A stretch of 51,595 nt of DNA from an uncultured Blautia sp. GTDB taxonomy: Bacteria > Bacillota > Clostridia > Lachnospirales > Lachnospiraceae. The stretch covers positions 1 to 51,595 of the forward strand of contig CAKROW010000015.1 in assembly GCA_934373235.1 (NCBI GenBank), written 5' to 3'. Position numbers and translations under genes: made by a program. This document shows, in pieces, positions 1 through 7,175 of the stretch. The notes below the pieces were generated by a model. It was not told the DNA's origin. It searched no databases and was given only the letters and a program-made list of their open reading frames with translations. Every line of letters starts with the position of its first letter. The stretch's first letter is position 1.

Positions 1-1635
1 GAACAGGCTTCCGTCAACTTCACGCTCCTCATTGTTAAGAGGTGCTGCTTCTTTCTTAATGTCCTCTCTGGCCAGCATCGGGATACAGGTCAGTGCTTCC
101 GGATCTTCCTCTGCCTCCTGATAAGCTTCCAGTGCTTTTGTTTTTTCCACCATTGCCTCTAATTCTTCTTCAGAAAGGCTTTTTCTGTATTCTTCCAGTT
201 TATCTGCAAGAGCTTTATCCTTCTTTGCGGCAAGTCCTTTTTCCGGGACAAGAGTAAGGACCGAACCATGAGTGTTATCCAGAAGATATTTACGGATCAG
301 ATTCTCAAAATAGCCCTTGTTTACAGCCTCCTTCAGATAGTCAAAAGCTTCCAGGAGCTGCACCTGCACAAATGCCTCTTTGTCGTCATAAAGCCAGCTT
401 CCCAGAATATCAAGGCCATACATCAGCCCCTTTGGATAGGAAGAAAAATCTGCCTCACGGAAACGGAACTCAAAATAGTTGATTCCCGCTGTAACGGCCT
501 TTTTGTCGATTCCCTCATCTGCGATCTTTGTAAGAGTATCACGGATCACCTTTACAAAAGATTCCTTCTGATCAGCGGAAGCGCCTTTGGCAACCACGGA
601 AAAATAAGTCTGTAAGATACCATCCTCATAGGAACCATACACATCTTTTCCGATCCCGGCATCCAGAAGTGCCTGTTTCAGCGGTGCTCCCGGTGCGCTT
701 AACAGTGCATAATCCAGGATTTCAAATCCAAGGCACCGTCTGATATCCTTTACGTTTCCGGTTACCATGTTGTAGGAGAGATATGCGTTATCTTCTTCTC
801 CTTCCTCCTCGGAAACCGGATATTTTTCCTCCACCATATGCACATCCCGGAAAGCTTCCTGCTCATGGATCGTGGAATCAATCTCAATGGCATCAAAGCC
901 GGACAGATAATGCCGGTCAATAAAATCAAGCTTCTCATTCATGTCCATATTTCCGTACAGATAGATAAAGCTGTTGGAAGGATGGTAATATTTTCTGTGG
1001 AAATCCAGAAATTCCTCATAGGAAAGATCCGGGATATTCTCCGGGTCGCCGCCGGACTCGCAGCCATAGGTGGTATCCGGAAAAAGTGAGTTCATGATCT
1101 GACGCTCCAGAACATCATCCGGCGAGGAGAACGCACCTTTCATCTCATTATATACAACTCCGTTGTATTTCAGCGGGCCTTCCACCTGGTCGAGATGATA
1201 GTTCCAGCCCTCCTGACGGAAGATCTCTTCTTTTTTGTAAATGTTCGGAAAAAATACCGCATCCAGATATACATGCATAAGGTTCTGGAAATCCCTGTCG
1301 TTGCAGCTTGCAACCGGGTAGCAGGTCTTGTCCGGATAGGTCATTGCATTTAAAAATGTATTAAGCGAACCCTTTACAAGCTCCACAAAAGGATCTTTAA
1401 GGGGAAATTCCCTTGATCCGCACAGAACGCTATGCTCCAGAATATGTGCTACACCTGTGCTGTTCTTAGGCGGTGTGCGGAATGCAATATTAAAAACCTT
1501 ATTCTCATCGTCATTTTCAATGAGCATGACTCTTGCACCTGTTTTTTTGTGACGCAGAAGCCAGCCCACAGAATGAATGTCCGGAAGTTCTTCTCTTCTC
1601 TGGATCTCATATGCTGTAAGTTTATCCTGATTCAT
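1..1635 (-). CDS. M16C-family (presequence protease-like) zinc metallopeptidase, N-terminal part
   Basis: Reading leftward from ATG 1633-1635 the frame stays open to the window edge, giving about 545 residues; members of this family are usually near 970, so roughly the C-terminal half lies outside. The protein starts MNQDKLTAYEIQRREELPD and soon shows HILEHSVLCGS, the inverted zinc motif HxxEH of pitrilysin/insulinase peptidases; the motif with its following SVLCGS is typical of the M16C presequence protease/falcilysin branch, which degrades peptides in a closed chamber. No signal peptide is seen, so it is probably cytoplasmic. The start is backed by AGGAGG about 6 nt upstream. An 8-bp hairpin lies just upstream of the ribosome binding site. 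Confidence 0.9.
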   Translation of the reverse strand, partial: MNQDKLTAYEIQRREELPDIHSVGWLLRHKKTGARVMLIENDDENKVFNIAFRTPPKNSTGVAHILEHSVLCGSREFPLKDPFVELVKGSLNTFLNAMTYPDKTCYPVASCNDRDFQNLMHVYLDAVFFPNIYKKEEIFRQEGWNYHLDQVEGPLKYNGVVYNEMKGAFSSPDDVLERQIMNSLFPDTTYGCESGGDPENIPDLSYEEFLDFHRKYYHPSNSFIYLYGNMDMNEKLDFIDRHYLSGFDAIEIDSTIHEQEAFRDVHMVEEKYPVSEEEGEEDNAYLSYNMVTGNVKDIRRCLGFEILDYALLSAPGAPLKQALLDAGIGKDVYGSYEDGILQTYFSVVAKGASADQKESFVKVIRDTLTKIADEGIDKKAVTAGINYFEFRFREADFSSYPKGLMYGLDILGSWLYDDKEAFVQVQLLEAFDYLKEAVNKGYFENLIRKYLLDNTHGSVLTLVPEKGLAAKKDKALADKLEEYRKSLSEEELEAMVEKTKALEAYQEAEEDPEALTCIPMLAREDIKKEAAPLNNEEREVDGSLF

Positions 1636-1652
1636 ATATTACCTCCTGATTC

Positions 1653-1678
1653 ATACCGGATTATTATGTCTCCGGTAT
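1653..1678. repeat. 8-bp inverted repeat in the M16C peptidase 5' leader
   Basis: ATACCGGA (1653-1660) and TCCGGTAT (1671-1678) form a perfect 8-bp stem with a 10-nt loop. On the plus strand the stem is followed by TTTTATTTAT, so it resembles a terminator in that direction, but no plus-strand gene leads into it. On the minus strand it lies directly before the ribosome binding site of the peptidase gene. Role unknown. Confidence 0.5.
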
Positions 1679-1692
1679 TTTTATTTATACCT

Positions 1693-1724
1693 GAAAAACC
1701 CCATATCGCTGTGACGGTATGGGA
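1693..1724 (-). terminator. Rho-independent terminator after the xth operon
   Basis: On the minus strand CCCATA...TATGGGG (arms around 1718-1723 and 1699-1704) forms a stem followed by TTTTTC. It lies just downstream of the stop codon at 1745, so it would end the xth to 193-residue-protein transcription unit. Confidence 0.7.
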
Positions 1725-1744
1725 TTATTTATCAGTCCACAGTT

Positions 1745-2326
1745 TCAGATCGGTTCCTCATTGGGATAATAAAGGCTGTAAATCTCTCTGGCTGCCCTTG
1801 TGATGATTTCCAGCTCTTCCTGCATTTTCAATGTTTCCGGCAGGCAGACAGCCGTTTCATAAATATCCCTGTGGATCTTGCTTGTGGCACGCTCTTCATT
1901 AATACGGACAATTCCAAATAATGTTGTATTATAGGACTTGTCCTTTTTGCACAGCTCCAGGTACAACATGATCAGATGGCAACATTCTCTGTACATAAGC
2001 TGCTCGTAAAGTTCTCCTCTGGCCCGTGTCTCCTGGAATTTCAGCTTTGTAAGATATTTGCGGATCTCTTTGGATGCGCTCTTCTCTCCAAAGAACCTGG
2101 AACCTGCGTTCCTGTTAAATTCCATAGTCATCCACAGAGCCAGAAAACCGTCAGCCCTTGTGTCCGGGCCAAGTTCTGAATTCTCACTGTATCTCAGATC
2201 CCAGAGTTCTCTGCGGATGGTATTTGCCTCCGGCTCCTCTCCCTGCTCTATGGATTTTTCCAGGAGCGCGAGACGTTTCATGGGATCCTGCTCCCTGTAA
2301 TATTTTGCAATTGTCGGTGTGTCCAT
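1745..2326 (-). CDS. Uncharacterised 193-residue protein, last gene of the xth operon
   Basis: No catalytic motif, signal peptide or membrane segment is visible. The sequence is soluble-looking, rich in charged residues and probably mostly helical (for example RLALLEKSIEQGEEPEANTI near the N-terminus). I believe related proteins of about 190 residues occur in other Lachnospiraceae under a DUF name (possibly DUF6553), but that is recollection only. It follows the DUF5662 gene by about 13 bp and is followed by a terminator, so it is probably co-transcribed with xth, the GlgX-like gene and DUF5662. Codon use looks like its neighbours. No function is assigned. Confidence 0.75.
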   Translation of the reverse strand: MDTPTIAKYYREQDPMKRLALLEKSIEQGEEPEANTIRRELWDLRYSENSELGPDTRADGFLALWMTMEFNRNAGSRFFGEKSASKEIRKYLTKLKFQETRARGELYEQLMYRECCHLIMLYLELCKKDKSYNTTLFGIVRINEERATSKIHRDIYETAVCLPETLKMQEELEIITRAAREIYSLYYPNEEPI

Positions 2327-2339
2327 TATATAGTCTCTC

Positions 2340-2888
2340 CTATTTCTTCTTTTTTCCTTTTCCCAGATATACGTGCTTTATATATTTAAGGGCTCTGTCC
2401 TCCCCGTATTTATCCACTATACGCAAAAGCCCCTCCAGCTCCTTCTTTGTCCGGGGATGGATAAACCAGAGCTTTTCCTTGCTTTTCAGAAAATAATCCA
2501 GAGGCTGATGATGATCGTAGGCATCCCCAAGATAATTTCTGGACGCACTGATCCGGTCCATCACCATCTCTGCCACATACTTTCTTGGCATCCTGGCTCC
2601 CATGATCACATGCTCTCCGTCCAGGGAATAATCCACCCAGTGTTCAAAATGGTGCCTGTTCCTTCCCTTATGGTGAAGCCAGGACATGGACACTCCGGTT
2701 GCCTCCCTCTCTGCGTTATTGGGACTTCTGGTTCCCTGATAATATTTGCAGCCTACCAGGAATTCTGTCGGAGAATACTTGGACAGATCATGAAGAAGTC
2801 CCTGTTTATAAAGTCCGATACGGAAACAGTATTTCATTACCAGAAGTTTATGCTTTGTGATGGTCTTGAAGTGTAGCCACGGATGCAT
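2340..2888 (-). CDS. DUF5662-family protein
   Basis: A 182-residue protein recognised by its family pattern: HDLSKYSPTEF near residue 34, then SWLHHKGRNRHHFEHW near residue 70, and a basic C-terminal tail (KGKKKK). The paired His/Asp clusters look like a metal-binding helical fold, but the reaction is not known. There is no signal peptide. ATG 2886-2888 is backed by AGGAGG about 9 nt upstream. The gene overlaps the 3' end of the GlgX-like gene by about 41 bp, so the two are probably translationally coupled. It sits between the GlgX-like pseudoenzyme and the unrecognised 193-residue protein. Confidence 0.8.
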   Translation of the reverse strand: MHPWLHFKTITKHKLLVMKYCFRIGLYKQGLLHDLSKYSPTEFLVGCKYYQGTRSPNNAEREATGVSMSWLHHKGRNRHHFEHWVDYSLDGEHVIMGARMPRKYVAEMVMDRISASRNYLGDAYDHHQPLDYFLKSKEKLWFIHPRTKKELEGLLRIVDKYGEDRALKYIKHVYLGKGKKKK

Positions 2889-4746
2889 GCTTTTTTTCCT
2901 CCTGTCTGCCCATCAGGACCACAATGGTACGGGGGCTGATTTCTGCTGATTTATGATATTCGGTCTGATCTTCTGTCAGGAAACCGCCCTCTCTGGCAGA
3001 AGTATCTGCCACCTTTTTCCAGCACATACCCTCCGGAAGATTGGGCAGTGCCACATTTCTGTTTTCCCAGTGAAAATTATATGCCACGTATATAAAATCA
3101 TCGGGGGTTCCATCCTCTTTCTCTGCATAGGCACCATAATACATGATCCCCAGAAGACGGCTGGTATTCTCAAAGCTGCAGTACCATGCACGTTCTCCGT
3201 GAAGGGAAACATCCGGGAATCCTTTTGACAGATAATCCACGCCCTTCAGTTCCTGCGGCATCCTTAAGATAGGGTGCTCCCTGCGGAAAGCAATGGCTCC
3301 TTTTACAAATTCCAGAAGCTTCTCATTACGTGTAAGACCCTTCCAGTCGATCCAGCCAACCGGATTGTCCTGACAGTAGGCATTGTTGTTACCCTCCTGG
3401 GAATTGCCGATCTCATCGCCGCCGTAGATCATGGGAACTCCTCTGCTTAAAAGCATCATAAGAAAACCATTCTTTACCTGACGTTCCCTCATCTGACGCA
3501 CAGCCTGCTTCCGTGTGGGACCTTCCACTCCACAGTTCCAGGAATAATTAAAGCTGGTTCCGTCCTGGTTATCCTCTCCGTTGGCCTCATTATGACGGTA
3601 ATTATAGCAAACCAGGTCGTTCATGGTAAATCCATCCTGGCATACCATATAATTGATCACACCATGGCTGTCACTGCTATGCCGGATATGCCAGGCCGCA
3701 GCCTCCACCATACCCTCATCACTTTTCAGGAAACGGCGCATATCCTGAAGAAAGTTCATATCGGTTACTGCTCCACAGCGCTTCTCCGGAAGCTTACCCC
3801 TGTAAAAACGGTCAAAATCAAAATTCTGGAATATAAGCTTTGTGCCGGAAAGGATACCGTCTTCCATAAGGATCCCGCTGTTGGCACCATCTCCCAGGAT
3901 ATGGAACCCATCCACATGGTAAAATGTTTTCCAGAACTGCAGCACACGAAGGGCCATGATCCCGCTTACAGTTTCAGGAAAATAAAATTCCATGATACAG
4001 CTTATCCCGTTTCTGTGAAATTCCCGGATCATATCCCGGAATTCCTGTTCCGGTTCCCCGCCTGCACAGTAAGATGTCTTGGGGCTAAAATAAAATCCTG
4101 ACGTATAACCCCAGTAATTTACCCGATCCTCCCTGTGTATGGAACGGATGTGTTCTTTCTGGCGAGGTGGATTTAAGGGAACCTCGCAGAACTCATAGGC
4201 AGGCATCAGTTCCACTGTGTTGATGCCAAGTTTCTTCCAGTATGGGATCATCTCCGCAAGGCCTGCAAAGGTTCCTCGTTTTGCCACAAGGCCTCTCATC
4301 TGTCTGGTGTACCCCCGGACATGGACTTTATAAAGGATCATATCTTCATATCCGATGTCCGGTGACTGGTCCTTCTCCCAGTCATATTCTTTCTCGGAAA
4401 GGAATCTGCACCTGATCTCCTTACTGCGGTCTGCATGGCTTCCAAAGTGCTCTCTTCCGCGGATTCCATATGCCCAGGGATCTGGGACAACCTCTCCGTC
4501 TATCTTAAAATTGTACTCATATTCTTCCGGGTCAAAACCCTCGATCCTCAGATTGTGGATCCTGCCTACAGTATATTCCTTCGGAAACGGGATTTCTGTT
4601 GTTCTGCCCCTTTTTTTGTACAGGAGAAGAGAAACCTCAGCATTTTCCGGTGCATCAACTGCAAAATTGTATCCATTCTCTGTCTTGTTGGCACCTGGCA
4701 GTACAGCCGCTCCCTGTCTGATGCTTCCATATTTCTGTTTCATCAC
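2848..4746 (-). CDS. GlgX/isoamylase-like GH13 protein with degenerate active site (probable pseudoenzyme)
   Basis: A 632-residue relative of glycogen debranching enzyme GlgX. A CBM48-like N-terminal domain (about residues 15-105) precedes a GH13 barrel. Family landmarks remain: VNYWGYTSGFYFSP near 209, RHNEANGEDNQDGT near 384 and NNNAYCQDN later. The catalytic positions differ. The nucleophile motif VDGFRFD reads VDGFHIL (about 278-284), the acid/base motif LIAEPWD reads LIFQNFD (about 304-310), and the region I DVVxNH segment reads EFYFPE. The third Asp is kept in CQDGFT. A stretch of about 60 residues between regions I and II is also missing. Glycan cleavage is therefore unlikely; glucan binding or a regulatory role is possible. 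The start is GTG 4744-4746 or ATG 4741-4743; AGGGGG spacing slightly favours GTG. It follows xth by 18 bp. Confidence 0.88.
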   Translation of the reverse strand: MMKQKYGSIRQGAAVLPGANKTENGYNFAVDAPENAEVSLLLYKKRGRTTEIPFPKEYTVGRIHNLRIEGFDPEEYEYNFKIDGEVVPDPWAYGIRGREHFGSHADRSKEIRCRFLSEKEYDWEKDQSPDIGYEDMILYKVHVRGYTRQMRGLVAKRGTFAGLAEMIPYWKKLGINTVELMPAYEFCEVPLNPPRQKEHIRSIHREDRVNYWGYTSGFYFSPKTSYCAGGEPEQEFRDMIREFHRNGISCIMEFYFPETVSGIMALRVLQFWKTFYHVDGFHILGDGANSGILMEDGILSGTKLIFQNFDFDRFYRGKLPEKRCGAVTDMNFLQDMRRFLKSDEGMVEAAAWHIRHSSDSHGVINYMVCQDGFTMNDLVCYNYRHNEANGEDNQDGTSFNYSWNCGVEGPTRKQAVRQMRERQVKNGFLMMLLSRGVPMIYGGDEIGNSQEGNNNAYCQDNPVGWIDWKGLTRNEKLLEFVKGAIAFRREHPILRMPQELKGVDYLSKGFPDVSLHGERAWYCSFENTSRLLGIMYYGAYAEKEDGTPDDFIYVAYNFHWENRNVALPNLPEGMCWKKVADTSAREGGFLTEDQTEYHKSAEISPRTIVVLMGRQEEKKHASVATLQDHHKA

Positions 4747-4764
4747 TCTCTGCCCCCCTTTTCT

Positions 4765-5520
4765 CTAAATATCAAGATCAAGCTCCACCGGACAATGGTC
4801 AGAGCCCATGATCTCGCTGTGTATGCCTGCGCCTTCAAGTCTGCCTTTCAGTCCCGGCGATACAATAAAATAATCGATACGCCAACCTGCATTCTTCTCT
4901 CTGGCACGGAACCGGTAGGACCACCATGAATAAGCCCCCTCTTTATCCGGATAAAAATACCTGAACGTATCAACAAAACCGTTTTCAAGAACCCGGGTAA
5001 AGCATGCCCTCTCCTCATCTGTGAAGCCGGGATTTTTGCGGTTGGCCTTCGGGTTCTTAAGATCGATCTCCTGATGCGCCACATTCAGATCTCCGCAGCA
5101 CACTACCGGCTTGTTCTGCTGCAGGGTAAGAAGGTAGCCTAAGAATGCCTCCTCCCATTCCATACGGTAGGCAAGCCTCTTCTGCTCGCTCTGGGAATTG
5201 GGGGTGTACACTGTAACCAGGTAAAAATCCTGATATTCCAGTGTGATCACACGACCTTCCTTATCATGTTCCTCTATTCCGATCCCCATAGACACAGACA
5301 GGGGTTCTGTTCTGGTAAAAACAGCAGTTCCGGAATATCCTTTCCTGTTGGCATAATTCCAGTACTGATAATAGCCGGGAAGTTCAAGGTCAACCTGTCC
5401 CTGCTGGCACTTGGTCTCCTGCACACAGAAGATATCCGCATCCAGCTTCTGAAAGTTCTCCTCAAATCCCTTGGTAATACATGCTCTTATTCCATTTACA
5501 TTCCAGGAAATCAATCTCAT
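4765..5520 (-). CDS. xth: Exodeoxyribonuclease III (AP endonuclease)
   Basis: A 251-residue enzyme of the exonuclease III/APE1 family, which incises DNA 5' of abasic sites and removes nucleotides from 3' ends in base excision repair. Visible motifs are LISWNVNGIRA at the N-terminus, VQETKCQ (metal-binding Glu), YSGTAVFT, CGDLNVAHQEIDLKNP with the catalytic Asp/Asn, and SDHCPVELDL at the C-terminus with the catalytic Asp-His. Length is normal. It is the first gene of a minus-strand operon and has an extended -10 promoter about 30 bp upstream. The symbol exoA is used in some Firmicutes. Confidence 0.95.
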   Translation of the reverse strand: MRLISWNVNGIRACITKGFEENFQKLDADIFCVQETKCQQGQVDLELPGYYQYWNYANRKGYSGTAVFTRTEPLSVSMGIGIEEHDKEGRVITLEYQDFYLVTVYTPNSQSEQKRLAYRMEWEEAFLGYLLTLQQNKPVVCCGDLNVAHQEIDLKNPKANRKNPGFTDEERACFTRVLENGFVDTFRYFYPDKEGAYSWWSYRFRAREKNAGWRIDYFIVSPGLKGRLEGAGIHSEIMGSDHCPVELDLDI

Positions 5521-5549
5521 AAACTTTTCTCCTTTTTTGTCATAGGGCT

Positions 5550-5558
5550 ATTATAACA
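5550..5558 (-). promoter_or_regulatory. Extended -10 promoter for the xth operon
   Basis: On the minus strand TGTTATAAT is a perfect TGn-TATAAT extended -10 (TATAAT is the complement of 5550-5555). No good -35 is seen. It lies about 30 bp upstream of the xth start codon. Confidence 0.6.
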
Positions 5559-5566
5559 CATATCCA

Positions 5567-5595
5567 TTGCTTTTCCCACATCAATCTGCTACAAT
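5567..5595 (+). promoter_or_regulatory. Sigma-A-type promoter for the DUF1292 gene
   Basis: TTGCTT (5567-5572), 17 bp, TACAAT (5590-5595). It sits back to back with the xth promoter. The transcript would carry a leader of about 100 nt that includes a small hairpin (CTGCGG...CCGCAG) before the ribosome binding site. Confidence 0.55.
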
Positions 5596-5704
5596 AACCA
5601 TACTGCTGTACCTGCCGTATTACGCAGAGAAAGACATCAGGTACGGTATTTATCACAGTATGTTACCTGCGGGATTTTTCCGCAGTATCAGAACGGAGGA
5701 GATC

Positions 5705-6073
5705 ATGAGCGAAGAATTTAAGAAGAACGGCTGCAGCCCAAGTGACTGTGCATCATGTCAGGGAGGCTGTGATATCAACAACGAACACCACACTATCACT
5801 CTTACCATGGACGATGACACAGAGGTAGAATGTGCTATCCTTACTGTTTTCCCGGTAGAGAACAAGGAGTACATCGCTCTTCTGCCCCTGGATGAGAACG
5901 GTCAGAACCAGACCGGAGAAGTTTATCTCTACTCTTTCAGCCGCACAGAGAACGGTGATCCCATGCTTGCCAATATCGAGGATGACGATGAGTATGACAG
6001 AGCAGCAACTGAATTTAACGCTGTCATTGAACGTGCCAGAGAAGAGGAAGCTGCCAGCACTCCCCTGAATTAA
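5705..6073 (+). CDS. DUF1292 (YrzB-like) domain protein
   Basis: The start ATG 5705 is chosen because GGAGGAG lies 5-9 nt upstream; the frame is open further upstream but without a plausible ribosome binding site. The product is an acidic 122-residue protein with a Cys cluster near the N-terminus (CSPSDCASCQGGCD), then the DUF1292 pattern: TLTMDDDTEVECAILTVFPV, then EYIALLPL and VYLYSFSR, ending in an acidic helix. DUF1292 proteins are small, common in Firmicutes and of unknown role. The four N-terminal cysteines could bind a metal, which is inference. A terminator shared with dut follows. Confidence 0.88.
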   Translation: MSEEFKKNGCSPSDCASCQGGCDINNEHHTITLTMDDDTEVECAILTVFPVENKEYIALLPLDENGQNQTGEVYLYSFSRTENGDPMLANIEDDDEYDRAATEFNAVIERAREEEAASTPLN

Positions 6074-6105
6074 CAGGCCTTCACACTGTCCCTTTTAACG
6101 GACGC

Positions 6106-6142
6106 AAAAGCCCGGAACCTTTCATCAGGTTTCCGGGCTTTT
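6106..6142. terminator. Bidirectional terminator between DUF1292 and dut
   Basis: AAAAGCCCGGAAACC-type stem: AAAAGCCCGGAACCT pairs with AGGTTTCCGGGCTTTT across a short loop. A-tract and T-tract flank both sides, so it can end the plus-strand DUF1292 transcript and the minus-strand pnp-nrdG-dut transcript. Confidence 0.85.
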
Positions 6143-6146
6143 GTAT

Positions 6147-6659
6147 TTATCTGGTTGTACTTCCAAAACCGCCATTTCTTACAGCTTCCACTTCATCGTC
6201 CACTGTAATGCCATACTCTACAAAGATCCCCTGCATAAATCCAGTTCCCTCCGGAATACAGATGGTCTTGTCCTCTTTTGTATCGTTGGTCAGCTTTGCA
6301 AAAATATGTCCCTCATTATCAGAATAAAAATAATCGCTGTCAATGATCCCTACTGTATTGTTAAGCTGAAGACGGTATTTAAATCCAAGACCGCTTCTGG
6401 GATAACATTTCAGCACCCAGCCGTTTTCCATCTCCACACGGATGCCTGTGGGGATCTTGACGATCTCGCCTGGCTTCAGTGTAAATTCAGCCGGTGCAAA
6501 AAAATCATATCCTGCACTTCCTGCTGTAGCTCTCACAGGAAGCTTGATCCTGTTATAAATGGCTGATACCTCTTCTTTGGATGCCTCTCCGAAGGTATCC
6601 ATCCAGTCTGCTGCGAACCTTTCCTGGCTCACCTTGTGAAATCTGGCTATTCTTTTCAT
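6147..6659 (-). CDS. dut: dUTP diphosphatase
   Basis: A 170-residue trimeric-type dUTPase, which hydrolyses dUTP to dUMP and keeps uracil out of DNA. All five family motifs are visible in order: AGYDFFAP, PRSGLGFKY, NTVGIIDSDYFY, GFMQGIF and GGFGSTTR. An N-terminal extension of about 38 residues precedes the core; this is a common variant in Clostridia. It is the last gene after pnp and nrdG, 21 bp downstream of nrdG, and ends at a shared bidirectional terminator. Confidence 0.95.
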   Translation of the reverse strand: MKRIARFHKVSQERFAADWMDTFGEASKEEVSAIYNRIKLPVRATAGSAGYDFFAPAEFTLKPGEIVKIPTGIRVEMENGWVLKCYPRSGLGFKYRLQLNNTVGIIDSDYFYSDNEGHIFAKLTNDTKEDKTICIPEGTGFMQGIFVEYGITVDDEVEAVRNGGFGSTTR

Positions 6660-6680
6660 AAAGTCTCCTTAATCGCCGGG

Positions 6681-7172
6681 TCAGTCTGTATACAGAACTA
6701 CTTTTCCTTCTCGCAGGGATTCCTGCACATTGATCACACGCTGATTGGAAGATCCTCTCCACTTCAGCTTCAGTTCCTTTTTGTCGATCTGGAACTCTCC
6801 GTCAATGCACACATCAAGATAACGCAGGATCTCATATTCCTGTATCTCTTCCCACAGGTATCCGGTATAAAGCCAGATGGTCTTATCCGGATATTTTTCC
6901 CTGATCTCTCCTGCGAGAGCAGTTACCTCAGCGATATTGGCAGGATGCAGCGGATCTCCTCCTGAAAAAGTGATTCCGCTGATATAATCCTTATCCAGCT
7001 CTGCAAAAATCTCAGCACGCTCACTGTCCGTAAAAGGCAGACCTCCCCGCGGGTCCCAGGTGATAGGGTTCTGGCACTCCCGGCAGCCGTGTGAACAGCC
7101 GGCTACCCAGAGCACTACCCGGAGTCCGTCTCCGTTTAACATATCGTCCTTGGTAATGTTATGATATCTCAT
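6681..7172 (-). CDS. nrdG: Anaerobic ribonucleotide reductase activating protein
   Basis: A 163-residue radical SAM enzyme that installs the glycyl radical on class III ribonucleotide reductase NrdD. The 4Fe-4S/SAM motif reads AGCSHGCRECQNP (CxxxCxxC), preceded by MLNGDGLRVVLWV and followed by GITFSGGDPLHP, the usual SAM-binding glycine motif. Length is typical. The gene is 3 bp from the pnp stop. nrdD, its partner, is usually adjacent but is not in this window, so NrdG has been separated from it here. Confidence 0.95.
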   Translation of the reverse strand: MRYHNITKDDMLNGDGLRVVLWVAGCSHGCRECQNPITWDPRGGLPFTDSERAEIFAELDKDYISGITFSGGDPLHPANIAEVTALAGEIREKYPDKTIWLYTGYLWEEIQEYEILRYLDVCIDGEFQIDKKELKLKWRGSSNQRVINVQESLREGKVVLYTD

Positions 7173-7175
7173 GGT

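Noticed and set aside
4765..5520. Mobile element or IS sequence anywhere in the window
   Set aside because: No transposase, integrase, terminal inverted repeat pair or target duplication was recognised; only the holin-like module hints at a small mobile or decayed element.
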